From Alisma plantago-aquatica (lineage: Eukaryota; Streptophyta; Magnoliopsida; Alismatales; Alismataceae), in NCBI GenBank assembly GCA_963693085.1, contig OY856409.1, positions 1,538,161,072 to 1,538,225,071 on the forward strand: a stretch of DNA of 64,000 bases, read 5' to 3'. The position numbers and the translations under genes are program-made. This document shows, piece by piece, positions 11,500-22,794 of the stretch. How positions within the stretch are numbered: the stretch's first letter is position 1; every line of letters begins with the position of its first letter. The notes beneath the pieces were generated by a model. The model had not been told where the DNA came from, did no database searches, and saw nothing but the letters and a program-made list of their open reading frames with translations.

Positions 11500-11905
11500 A
11501 TTGTCTTCACTTAGTGCATGGGACTGGTTCCACTTAGTGTAGAAGTTGATGGTTTTACTTAGTGCTAAAATTTGATGGTTGTACTTAGTCTATAAACCAA
11601 TGGATTTACTTAATTTGTGAATTGATGATTCCACTAAATCTAAGAAATAATGGTTTTACATAGTACATGAACATATTGTCTCACTTAGTGAATGAACTGA
11701 TGGCTTTACTTGACCACGCAAATTGATGGCTTCCCTAAGTAAATGAATTGATGGTTATGTTACGTCCATGAGTCGATAGTTTTGTTAAGTCAAAGAACTG
11801 ATGGTTTTGTTCAAGTTCATCAATGAACTGATGGGTATGCAAGGTATATGAATTGATATTATTACTAAGTCCATGAATGAAATAATGGTTTTCCTATGTG
11901 ATCTA
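11500..11905 (+). repeat. Short-repeat cluster 2 in LTR A (TGATGGTTTTACTTAGT)
   Basis: About a dozen degenerate units of roughly 30 bp with the consensus CTGATGGTTTTACTTAGT plus a variable spacer. Counterparts are at about 20440-20840 in LTR B (complement) and about 37480-38100 in LTR C. Confidence 0.75.
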
Positions 11906-12889
11906 GAGGCAACGATGGGCTAAGTATGTGTTTTGATTTGGGAATACAATAATACATGCCTTTGAGCCTTTCTTGTAATGGTTAAATGATGATGATTTAG
12001 TACTTCTATATTCGAATTGTATTAAAACGAGGAATGAATATGTTCATAATGCTAAAGGTAACTCTATTATGTTACTCTTGACAATGTCATAGCCCCAATG
12101 ATTGATGCATACTTATGTTAAATTGAGAAGTAACATGTTCATTTATGACATATTGAACCTTTTGCAAAGCATCGAATGATAATGATGCTACTACATGAAG
12201 TACTATTGTATGGTCTAAATGGTCTTTAGGTATGTTTTGATCCTTAGTGAAGGTTTATCCATGGGTATGTTTTGAGCCTTAGTGAAGGTTTATCCCTCTT
12301 CATGGATGATAATGGACTATAAAACTATAATGTTGTGAAAAGGGATATGTTCCATACATTTCATATCTTCTGGAGTTTTTATGTACCACTAATATTATAG
12401 GACCAATATGGTGGTTTGTATGTAACTTGGTTGACATAGTATGTAACCACCCAGTTGACTTAATTAACCAAGTGGAACCCTAATCATGTAGTTCCCTAAA
12501 CCATAGAACTATTCTAATGTCTGGAATTGTTGGATAGTGGATGAGTATCCCAAAAGGGGAACTCAGAGTCATATAATGTTGAGTATACATGGGTGCAAGG
12601 AGGGTTTATCCTTTCATCCTGATTCTAATGTTTTGGAGAGTAGTTGAGGTCATGTCTCAGATGTATACAATTATGTGATTGAGGACCACTACAGTTATAC
12701 CTCAGATTTTAGAGTTGAATACCCTCATTTTTAGTGTCATGTCCAGTGTACCCAGGGCGTACTCGGTTGGTTTTAGTTTTAGTATTGTGTCACTATGGCA
12801 CATTCATACTGATCAATGATAAGAGATCTTAGGATTCTGGTTTTTCTAGATCTTATATGGAGCTAATTGTGACTTCATAGTGGTCAGCT

Positions 12890-12933
12890 GGTAGTTTGAG
12901 TGGTACGCCTCAAACTACCCAGGGCTTAATAAA
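12890..12933 (+). terminator. Conserved stem-loop plus AATAAA poly(A) signal in LTR A
   Basis: GGTAGTTTGAG (12890-12900) pairs perfectly with CTCAAACTACC (12909-12919) around the 8-nt loop TGGTACGC. AATAAA follows at 12928-12933 in CAGGGCTTAATAAA. Equivalent structures with different stems but a similar loop are in LTRs B, C and E. It may mark the end of the retroelement transcript. The structure is seen directly; the role is inferred. Confidence 0.7.
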
Positions 12934-13759
12934 ATATGTAATCCTGCTGAGAGCATATTTGTTAGGGTTACTTTATGATTCACATTGGATGGTAACCTTT
13001 GCTTTGTCTTTATTAATATTTAGATTATTTATAATATGGTAAGAGAAATTAAATGCACATATGGCTTTAGCTCTGTCAGATTCTATGTTATTATATTAAT
13101 CTTTCAATTTTGTAATATTATCTACTTTAGTTGTTTAATTTCATAATCTTCTATAAGCATGGACGTGGTTGTGAGTTATATCTCATGCTGGAACATGGGT
13201 CTCACCTTATGGGTCACCACATATTTTTAGGTGATCGCCAATAGTGTCATTAGACATGTGGTAGTGAGGAGGTGTAGTTTGAATATCCATAGGGGAAGAA
13301 GGTTGGCAACTTTATTAGTGTGTCCTAGAGTCGTCCATGTAGTCTCAAGTCTGGTTGGGATGTTTTGTATAACTAAGGTTTTTGGTAGTGTGCTAATTCT
13401 TGTACAAGATGTAAAAATGTAGATAATACCTTTTGTATACATGTTGTGGTTGAGGTCACACTATAGTTGTAAAGAAACTTGTAATGGTATATGCTTTTAT
13501 GCATAACGTTTGACCTATATGTAAACTTTCTTGAACATGTTTAAGAAGTTTTTTTTTGGTTTTCATTATGCACCTTTTTAGTGATGTAAATAATTATTGA
13601 TTGATTTGTGTTTTAGTTTAGAGTAATCTCATTTAATGTGGTGGGTTACCACAGTTTGGTTGGCGTCAAAGATTAGGGTTTGTTGAGTCTATAGGGACAT
13701 AGGACTTAATTTGTTGTGTCTGCTCTTACATAATCCAACATATCTAACCATAACTTATG

Positions 13760-14815
13760 GTTCTGTAGATATGTATGGAGAATTTGAAGAGCATACTGAG
13801 AGTATCCTTGTGGCACCGTGAGGTGGATATAGGAGACATGTACCAGAAGGAAGAGTACATGAGACGGGGTTAGAACAACATGTACCACCTCCATTTGACC
13901 CTTCAACCATGGCTGAGCTAGCTTTTTAGTCTATGTTTGGATTGTTAACGACAATGATCACACATTTGGTGGATAGGGAGCAAGCATCTCAACCAAGGGC
14001 ACTTTCCCTGAATGCGAAATCTCAGGGTCCAGGGAAGACCTTTGAGAGACTGAAGCATGTAGGACCCACCGAGTATGCAGGTTTAGAATACCCCACAGGC
14101 ATTGATATGTGGTTGACAGAGTTGGAGAATGCATTTAGGATCCTAAACATCTCCGATGAGGACAAGGTGAAGTGTGCAATTTACCTTCTATGGGGTAGTG
14201 CTAGCAAGTGGTGTGCCATTCAGGATGAGAATAGACCAAGAATGGTAGTGAGCTGGGAGGAGTTCCAGAAGGAGTTTGGTGAGATACTGCTTTCTCGAGA
14301 CATACCTGGATGAGAATATAGCTCAGTTTGAATAATTGCACTAGGTATTTCTATCTATCAGTGACTATGAGGTGAGGTTCATGGAGTTGTTGAGTTTCTA
14401 TCCTCACATGGAAACCACAAAGAAGGAGTGGATCTGTAGGTTTGAGAAGGGTTTGAATGTTGAGTTGTCTACAACAACATCTGATTTGGAAAATGGGGAG
14501 AAGTTCTACACCTTTGTGGAATCTGTTAGGAGGATAGAGAGGTCTACTATGGAGAAGTGAGAAGATAATGCAAGGAAGAGGAAACCTAGTTCCAAGACCA
14601 TCGACTAGTAGATTTAATAAATCGAGGTACTTTTCATTGGAGTGCCATCAGCCACTGCATAGATTAGTGGTTTCTAAGCTAAGAGCACAAGTATAGTCGC
14701 ATTGGTCCCCTAGTAAAGGACGATTTATAATTTTCCACCAGCATGGGAAAATAGTTTAGGTTTAGTATCTATGATAGGGCCATCTAAGCTACATTATGAC
14801 ATACGAACATCATCC
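13760..14815 (+). pseudogene. Long-LTR gypsy gag, truncated (copy A)
   Basis: Capsid protein remnant after LTR A. A degenerate PBS lies at about 13656-13671. The clear capsid part is 13933-14313 (YPTGIDMWLTELENAFRIL, KVKCAIYLLWGSASKW, VSWEEFQKEF) and 14372-14560 (LLSFYPHME, RFEKGLNVELSTTTSDLE, VESVRRIERSTMEK). It parallels the gag at 59612-60823. Upstream stops include TGA/TAG near 13820-13930. The basic linker can be followed in shifted frames to about 14815, just short of the zinc knuckle. There the sequence switches to minus-strand pol material. Confidence 0.85.
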
Positions 14816-15300
14816 CAAACAAAAGGAACACCCTTCCTAGTCATATGAGCCAACTTACCAATTGTATAGGTGGTCTTGACTAGCAAAAAGTGAGCTGGTT
14901 TGTCTATCGGTCAACCATCACCTAAATGGAATAACGACCTTTGGATTCCCTTGGAAGGCCAACCACAAAGTCCATGGTTATATGATCCCATTTCCACTAG
15001 ATAATTGGTAAAGGTTGTGATGTTTGTATAGTCTTTTGATGCCCCGCATTGACTTGTTGACAAACTAGACACTTGGCAACAAACACTGCCACATCATGCT
15101 CTAGACTTGGACACCACTACAAATCCTTCAGATTATGGTACAACTTTGTACTGCCAGGATTCATTGTGTACATTGAGGAACGAGCCTCCTCAAGTACCAT
15201 CTCCCTCAGATCATCAACATTCGTGACAACTATTCTACTGTGGAAGCACACTGTCCCATCATCTAACTCATGAAATTCATCATGCTTCCTATTTACAAAC
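14816..15300 (-). pseudogene. Gypsy integrase N-terminal part (copy B), rearranged
   Basis: On the minus strand around 15050-15170 the HHCC zinc-domain blocks are readable (PGSTKLYHNLKDL, CLVCQQV, GHQK). The start of the catalytic core follows (KPAHFLLVKTTYTIGKLAHM at about 14850-14920). Immediately after this, at 14818-14848, the sequence reads TRKGVPFVWDD, a block that belongs to the RT-RNaseH junction and also occurs in its proper place at about 15955-15985. The integrase is therefore cut and joined to a second copy of an RT segment at the gag boundary. Confidence 0.7.
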
Positions 15301-15599
15301 TCTATCCTTATGTTCTATATCAAAGTATTATTCTTATGTGCATATCTAATCTTCTATATCAATGTTTTCCTAGCTTGTAGATGTGCCAACAATCTTTTCA
15401 ATAGAGAAACTTCCAACTGTACATTCATTTGTGGAAGTGACACTAGCATATTCGTCTTGTGACACATAGTGGAGTGTAACTGCACTTCATCTATAGACAG
15501 TGATGAAGATTACTTCCTGTCAGTGCATTGACTACCACATTCTCTTCCTAGGATGATAGTCTATCATGCATTCATAATCCTTGATCAACTCCATCAATC

Positions 15600-16740
15600 T
15601 TCTTTGCCTCTTTTTTAGCTCCAGTTTTTTAGAAGATAAACTAAAGGTTCTTGTGATCTATGAAGATTTGACACTTTTCCCCATACAGAAAGTGCCTTCA
15701 AATCTTTAGAGAAAGAACTAAAGTGGATAACTTGAGGTCATCTGCTGGATAGTTCTCCTCATATTTCTTAAGATGTTGCGAAGCAAAAGAAACCACATTC
15801 TTGTCCTACATCGGCAACATTACAAACCATTCTTTAAAGTGTCACAGGAAATGATGTAGCATTTTCTAGGTTTTGGCAACACTAACACTGGAGCAGTCAT
15901 CAATGTCTCCTTCAACAACCAAAAAGAATGTTGACACTTGTCATCACAAACAAAAGGAACACCCTTCCTAGTCACCTTGGTCAAACATAGGGCAACTGCA
16001 CTGAAGTTCTTAATGAACCTCTTGTTGTAACCAGCTAGACCTTAGAGGCTTCACACCTCAGTCAACATCTTGGGATGCTCCCACTCCAACACGGTCTCTA
16101 CCTCCTTAGGGTATACACAAACACCTCTTGTAGAGATGACATGCCCAAGAAAATACATGTCACTTCGGCCAAACTCGCACTTACTGAACTTGGCATACAA
16201 CCGATGTTGCCTCAATAACTCCAATGCTTGATGACGATGTTGTTCATGTTGTTGACTATCTCTAGAGTACATTAAGATGTCATCTATGAGAGCCAGTATG
16301 AACTGATCAAGAATAGTCTGAACACTCTAATCATCAAGTCCATAAATATTGTTGATGCATTGGTTAGCCCAAATGGCATAGCCACAAACTCATAATGACC
16401 ATACCTTATCCTAAAAATAGTTTTGGGTATGTCATTTACCTTGATCCTCAATTGATGATCTCCCAACCTTAGGTCTATCTTGGAAAACATTATAGCACCT
16501 CTCAACTAATTAAACAAATCATTTATCCTTGGCAATGGATACTTTTAATTCACGATGACCTTGTACAACTGTCGTTAATCTATGAAAAGCCTCATAGAAC
16601 CATCCCTATCCTTCACAAACAATGTTGGATCAAACCCAAGGGGAAGTGCTTTTCCATATAAAACCCTTCTCCAGCAACTCATAAAACTACTTCTTCCACT
16701 CCTTCATCTCAGTTGGTGCCATCCTATAAGGTGCCTAAGC
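15600..16740 (-). pseudogene. Gypsy reverse transcriptase-RNase H (copy B), decayed
   Basis: RT on the minus strand: 16284-16505 contains [15 protein letters not shown] and [17 protein letters not shown], and 16051-16272 contains [22 protein letters not shown] and FLGHVISTRGVCVYPKEVE. The IDD catalytic box between them (about 16260-16290) is damaged by a frame change. RNase H remnants run through 15600-15900 in broken frames. Block order and wording match the better copy at 61527-62684. Confidence 0.85.
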
Positions 16741-16873
16741 TATGGGTTGTGTTCCAAGAACTACATTGATCTCAAAATCAATCTCTCTAGTGGTGGAACT
16801 TAAGGAAACTCTTTTGAAAAAAAAACATCCTCAAACTTACACACCATATGTACATCCTGGATACTAGGATGCC

Positions 16874-17161
16874 TCACCTTGGTATCATAACATGGGCTAA
16901 GAAAGCCTCACATCCTTGTCTCATCAAATCCTCTACTATCACAATAGACAACACATAGGCATGGAGAATCTTCCTTTCACCTTTGAAAGTCCAAGACACA
17001 TTCCCATCACAAAACTTTGCAAACTTGGAACTACAGTCCAAAACAACCTTGTACCTTTCCAAGGTATCCATCCCTTGGATCACATTAAATCCATTCATTA
17101 CAAGTGGCATGATATACACTTGAATGTTGCATCCTGAAAAGAAAGAATGTAAGACAGACAC
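16874..17161 (-). pseudogene. Gypsy protease C-terminal part (copy B)
   Basis: The minus strand shows GFNVIQGMDTLERYKVVLDC, WTFKGERKILHAYV and LMRQGCEAFLAHV. These match the region after the protease active site in the 60833-61426 copy (GMDTLEKYKVVLDC, LMRQGCLAFLAHVV). The active site itself, expected near 17250, is not readable. Confidence 0.8.
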
Positions 17162-17399
17162 ACTTCCTAAAGCATAGTTGAACCAAAAAAAGGGGTTTCT
17201 AACAAGAGGCTATCAGATCTACTACAAACATGCAAGGTACAACAACCTATCACCTATCTAGTTATAAATGAATGCATCACAGTTGGGTCAATTAATACAG
17301 ACATAAAAGAAGAAGTGGATAAGTTACAATGAATAACTTCCATATGACCTATCACCACATGTGGGTTGACCACTCCCTCTAACTGAATCATGGAATTAA

Positions 17400-18650
17400 A
17401 TCTAGTCATCACTTGTTGTTGTGCTCAGCCTCAGCTATTTGTTCCTAATGACCTTGCTTGCAATGTCTGCCCATGACCACTACTGCCACCACGACTATTA
17501 AACTATTGCTGCTATCAGCCATGTTAGCTATGCCTTGGCTATTATGTTGCCTCCTCATTCTTCACAGGACAAGACCATCTCACATGTCCAACTTGTGCAC
17601 ACTTGAATCATGTTTGTATGTCATAATGTGGCCTAGACAACCTTGTTACAAACACGAAACCAGAACTATTCAGCCCTGTTGGTGGAAAACTACAACCTCC
17701 TCCTTCACTAGGGGACCACTGCGACTGTACTTATGCTCTTGGCTTAGAACCTGCTGATATGTGCAGTGACTGCTAGTACTGTAGTGAAAAGAACCTTGGT
17801 TTCTTGAAGCTACTAGACGATTGTTCTTGGAACTGGGTTTTCCTCATCCTTCCATTAGCTTCTCTCTTATCCATAGAAAACCTCTCGATCCTCCTCATAG
17901 ATTCCACAATGGTTGAAAACTTCTCTCAATTTTCCAAAGAGGATGCCATTGTAGACAACTCAAGATTCAAACCTTTCTCAAACCTTTATATCCTTTCCTT
18001 CCCTATCGTTTCCATGTGAAGATAGAGCCTCAACAGATCCGTGAACTTTTCCTAATAATCATTGATAGACATTGATCCCTAGAACAATCATTCAAACTGG
18101 GTTGTCTTATCATCTAGGTACATCTAGGGAAAGTAGCAGCTCATAAATTCCCACCATAATTTATCCCAGATCACTACTACTCTTGGTCTCTTTTCCTCCC
18201 TAATTGCTCCATTACTACCCTTTTGAAGGTAAACCACATACTTCACCTTGTCCTCATTGTAGATCCTAAACGTCTTATCCAACTTCGTCAACCACATATC
18301 GATGTCTTTGGAGTCTGATGTACCTACATACGCAGTTTCTCCCACACGCTTCAACCTCTAAAGGATCTTTCTTAGACCTGGAGATTCTACATTCAGACAG
18401 GTGACCTCAGTTGAGGTGCAAGTTCCGTATTTGCCAAATGCATGACCGTCACTGGTAGCTGTCCAAACATAGACTAAAAAGTTGCATCATCCGTGGTTGA
18501 AGGGTCTAACAGAGGAGGTACGAGATGTTGTCACTCTATCTCATCTACTCTTTGTTCTAGTATTAGTTTCCTATCACCACCTCCTAGTGCCAAAAAGCTA
18601 CTCTCAACATGCTCTTCATGTTCTCTAGACTTATCTACATAACCATAAGA
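17400..18650 (-). pseudogene. Gypsy gag (copy B), decayed
   Basis: Capsid region on the minus strand, clearest at 18124-18354 (DIDMWLTKLDKTFRIYNEDKVKYVVYLQKGSNGA, split by small losses). The FLRRIERS-type block lies around 17860-17900, and a zinc-knuckle remnant reads KCAQVGHVRWSCPVKNEE near 17555-17615. The start lies near 18640, where the N-terminal EHEEHVES-like stretch matches the gags at 52942 and 59612. Stops and frameshifts throughout. Confidence 0.8.
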
Positions 18651-18740
18651 TATGGTCAAATATGTTGGAGATATGTTGGATTATGTAAGAACATGCACAA
18701 CGACCTAAGTCCTACGTCCATGTAGACTCAGTGAACCCTA

Positions 18741-18753
18741 AGCTCTGATACAA
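18741..18753 (-). promoter_or_regulatory. Primer-binding site of copy B
   Basis: The minus strand reads TTGTATCAGAGCT a few bases inside LTR B, a near match to the tRNA-iMet site TGGTATCAGAGC. Confidence 0.8.
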
Positions 18754-18760
18754 ACCAAAA

Positions 18761-21700
18761 TGTGGCAACCTACTACGCTAAACAAGAATACTTAAAACCA
18801 AAACATGGACCAATCACTAATTAATTATGTCATTAAAAAGGTACATAATTAAAACACTTCTTAAACATGTCCAAGTACATTTACATATAGGTCCAACATT
18901 TCAAATATTATCTTTATAATTGTTCCCTAGCCTCATCCACAACTTGTATGCAATAGATAATATCCACGTATTTACATCTTGTACAAGCATCAACACACTA
19001 CAAACAACTTGAGTCGATGTATAATGTACAAAATTTCCCCAGCTAGACCTAAGAGTACAAGGATGAGTCTAGGACACAATAGGCAACTTTCCAACCTTCT
19101 TCATCTAGGGATCTCCAAGATGCTCCTCCTCACTACCACAGTTTTGATGGTGCTGCTGATGATAACCTAAAATTATGTGGTGACCCGTGAGATGAGACCC
19201 ATTTCCCAGAAAGAGATATAACTAGAAACAACATCCATGCTTACAACAAATTATAAAATTAAAGAGATAAAGTAGAAAATATTACAAAATTGAAAGTTTA
19301 GTATAATAACAAAGAATTAAATAGAGAAAAATCTAGTTATACAATTATTTTCTCTTACCACATTATACATCAGTTCGATATTAAAAGAGACAAAGCAAGG
19401 GTTATCATCCAAAGTGAATTTCCAAGTAACCCTAATAGATATGCTACATGGCTAGATTACATATTTTATTAAGCCCTAGGTAGTTTTAGGTGTACCACAT
19501 CAACTACCAACTGACCACTATGAAGTTGCAATCAGCTCCATACAAAAATCTAAGAGAATCAGAATCCTAAGATCTCTTCACCTTAGTAAATACAACTCCA
19601 CCATAGTGACATAATAGTCAAACTACAATCAGCCTAGTCCACCTTGAGTACACATGCCATGATACTAGAAACATGGGTATTCAACCCTAAATTTTGAGGT
19701 ACAACTGTAGACATCCACAATCACATAATTGCATAAATCTGAGACACAACCTTGATCGCTCTCTAAAACCTTATAATCAAGATGACAAGGATATAGTCTC
19801 CCTACATCTGTGTATATACAATTGTGTACGACTCTAAGTTCCCCTTCTAGGATACTCATTTTACTATCCAGAAGATCTTGATACTAGAATAGTTCTACAT
19901 TTTATTAAACTATGTGATTAGGGTTCCACTTGGTTAATTAATCCAATTTGGTGTTTCCAAAGTGAATCAACCAAGTTAAATACAAACCACTATATTTCTC
20001 CTATAAAATTAGTGGTACATAACAAATCTAGAAGATATAAATTGTATGGAACATATCCCTTTTCACAATATCATGGTATACTAGTCAATTGTAATCCATG
20101 AAGAGGAATAAACCTTCACTAGGGTTAAAAACATGCTCAAAGGACATTTATACCATACAACAGTACTTCCTGTAGGAACATCATTATCATTCAATGCTTT
20201 ATAGAAGGTTCAACATGTCATAACTGAACTTGTTACTTCTAGATTTAACATAATGCATCGATCATAAGGGTTATGAAATTTTGAAGAGTAAAATATCATA
20301 TTTATATATAACATTATGAATGTATAAATTTCTCATTTTAGCATCATTAGAAGATAGAACTATTAAACCATCATCAGTTAACCATTACAAGAAAGGTTTA
20401 AAGGTTTGGATTGGGTTTGTATTGCCAAATCATCATACATAGTTAACCCATTGGTTTATATAACACACATAGCCAAACCATCTTTTCATTCATGGACTTA
20501 GTAATAATATCATTTCATGTACCTAGGATACCCATGCATTCATTGACGAACTTGAACAAAATCAACAGTTCTTTGACTTAACAAAACATTGATTGATTGA
20601 CTTAACATAACCATAGATTCATTTACTTAGTGAAGCTATCAATTTACTTTATCAAGTAAAGCCATTGGTTCATTCACCAAGTGAGACCATAGGTTCATGT
20701 TCTCTGTAAAAACATCATTTCTTAGACTTGGTGGAATCATTAGTCCATAGACTAAGTAAAGACATCAGTTTATAGACTAAGTCAACCATCAATTTTAGCA
20801 CAAATTAAAACCATCAATTTCTATTGTAAGTGGAACCAGTCCCTTGCACTAATTAAATGCCATCATTTCATACTTTTATAACTAAGGTAGTTCATCATAG
20901 AAGAAGGAACGTTCATATGTTCTAAGGATAACTTAACAACACACAGCCATCACTCATATATGTAAAATACTGTACAAAGGATCAACTTTCTTCATAAAAC
21001 TAAGATTCTAGGGTAAGATCTATATAACACAGGTTTTAAATAGGCAAAAAATAGGTTGACGATTATATAAATCATATCAAGGTGAAGATGAACATACAAA
21101 CAACAAGGTGTCTCAAGAAGAGAAAATGAAACCCTAGCTTTACACTCCCAAAGATCCAAGGTAGATCCATCCTCAAGAACAAGGTAGATCTAGGGGAAAA
21201 GAGAGAAGAAAAAGAGTTCTTCTACCATATGCACAAGTTCTCATCAAGAACACTATGGTTCCATCCATGGATGAAGAGAGAAGAAATAAAATAACAAGAC
21301 AACTAGATCTAAGAAAATGATCTTACATGTATAAGGGAAGAAACTAGGTTGGAAATCTACAAACAATCCTAGAGTGCTTGATCCAAAACCTAGAGCAACA
21401 TGCATCTAAGATCCTTCCAAGATTCATCCTCAAGGATCTATTTCTTCATAAAATGATGGGTTTGAGTTTCTCTAGAAGCAAGAGAAAGAAGGATAAAGAA
21501 AAGAGTTTGTTTGGAAGATAAATGAGGGGTATATATATCTAAGAAGAGAGAGAAAAAGGTGGTCAAGGGTTGAAAACTAACTGCCATGTGTCAAAACCCA
21601 AAATCTTTATTATTAGTTCATTATCTAAAATCCCATCAATTGTTTTGAAAGAAACCCATCAGTTTGTGTACTTATAAAATCATGAAGTTGCATCATCAAA

Positions 21701-22258
21701 GAAACCATTAGATTCTACACTATACATCACCACTTTTCCAAACCCCAACCCACCACTTGATTGTGCACTCATCAAGGTAACCATCAATTCTAGGCCCATA
21801 AGAGAAAACCATTAGTTCCTTCACGAAAAGGAGAAACCATTGAATCCTTCACTCACTTGGTGAAACCATATGATCCTCATCATACATAGAAAAGCCATTG
21901 ATTTTATGACTTAGTGAAAATCCCTAGATTCTCAATCTACAAGGGAAAGGTGCAAACATCCGATCATGCAAGCATGCATCCAAAGGTGCAACTCCATCAA
22001 GCATTACAAAGAGTATATGAATCACAACATGTATGTGTTACAATTACTGATGGATCCCTAAGGAAGGTAAAATTGCACAAAGGTTCACATAAGCACATAA
22101 ATTGCAAAACTTGAGAAACAAAGTCCAAACGGGATCAAATTTGAAACATACTTCGTCACCTAATATCAAAATGTAATTTAGGGTATGATTAAGGAACTAA
22201 GCACCCAATTAAACCAATAAAGCATGTTCAAGAATAAAACCAAGTCAGGGGTCTTACA
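18761..22258 (-). mobile_element. LTR B of the long-LTR gypsy family
   Basis: A 3498-bp LTR, inverted relative to LTR A. In its own orientation it runs from TGTAAGACCC (22258) to TTGCCACA (18761) and is followed by PBS and gag, so it is a 5' LTR. It carries the family stem-loop (19479-19508), AATAAA in GGGCTTAATAAA on the minus strand, and both short-repeat clusters in complement. It is too diverged from LTR A for the two to be the twin LTRs of one recent insertion. Confidence 0.85.
19479..19508 (-). terminator. Conserved stem-loop in LTR B
   Basis: On the minus strand GGTAGTT pairs with AACTACC around an interior with three mismatched pairs and the loop TGGTACAC. GGGCTTAATAAA follows downstream. 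It is equivalent to the hairpins at 12890, 39180 and 58564. Confidence 0.6.
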
Positions 22259-22789
22259 CGCCCCAACACATTAGACAATCTCCATCCAACATTTCCTAAT
22301 GTAAGAACCCTCACACACCTCCTGTTTCCCCATCATAGTGAGCCAAGCCTTATTATTGTAGTATTTTATCATAAATCATATTAACTAAGTTTTATTATCA
22401 AAGATTTACCTTATGAAAGTTTACAATAATCCCACCTACAAGTGGATGAATCTTATTGCATATTGGTTACAATTGAACCCAAAGTATAACATTTTTTATT
22501 TCTAACTAATCAATTTAACCAAATTAAGAAGATTAATTATCACATGTGTTGATTTTGTTTTTAAAACAAGAATATGATTAAAGATATTGGATTTAAGATT
22601 ATATTATCAAATGGGTGAAAATAATTGGGTGGATGGGTTTCACCATATCTACCTACATTCTATCTCTCATTACATTATAAATATGCATAAATTGTTGACT
22701 ATTGAGCCTAAGTAAATCTCGTCCTTTCAAAAGAAGATTCAACCCTTAGAGATTTCATTCTAGGCTCAACATTGTGTTACCTAGAGGTC
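22259..22789. other. AT-rich segment without recognised content
   Basis: Lies between the outer end of LTR B and the copia insertion. It would have been continuous with 32060 onward before the copia element inserted. No ORF of note, RNA gene or repeat unit recognised. Confidence 0.6.
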
Positions 22790-22794
22790 ATGTA
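22790..22794. repeat. Target site duplication, left (ATGTA)
   Basis: ATGTA directly outside the left LTR matches ATGTA at 32055-32059 exactly. Confidence 0.85.

Larger units (their letters stand above)
10098..13653 (+). mobile_element. LTR A of the long-LTR gypsy family
   Basis: A 3556-bp LTR running from TGTAAGATCC to TACCACA, with TG...CA ends. Its first ~120 bases match the complement of LTR B at roughly four of five positions. Further matching blocks occur in LTRs C and E. It is preceded by integrase plus polypurine tract (3' LTR context) and followed by a degenerate PBS and gag (5' LTR context). Inside are tandem short repeats, a palindrome block, a stem-loop with poly(A) signal, and a conserved 3' block, listed separately. 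Confidence 0.85.

Noticed and set aside
18979..19170. ORF with KISPARPKSTRMSLGHNR-like sequence
   Set aside because: Inside LTR B; the matching stretch in LTR A (13227-13442, other strand) shows it is LTR sequence without coding constraint.
10098..22258. A and B as the two LTRs of one insertion
   Set aside because: They are in opposite orientations and clearly diverged. Each has its own gag or pol context, so they stem from different copies.
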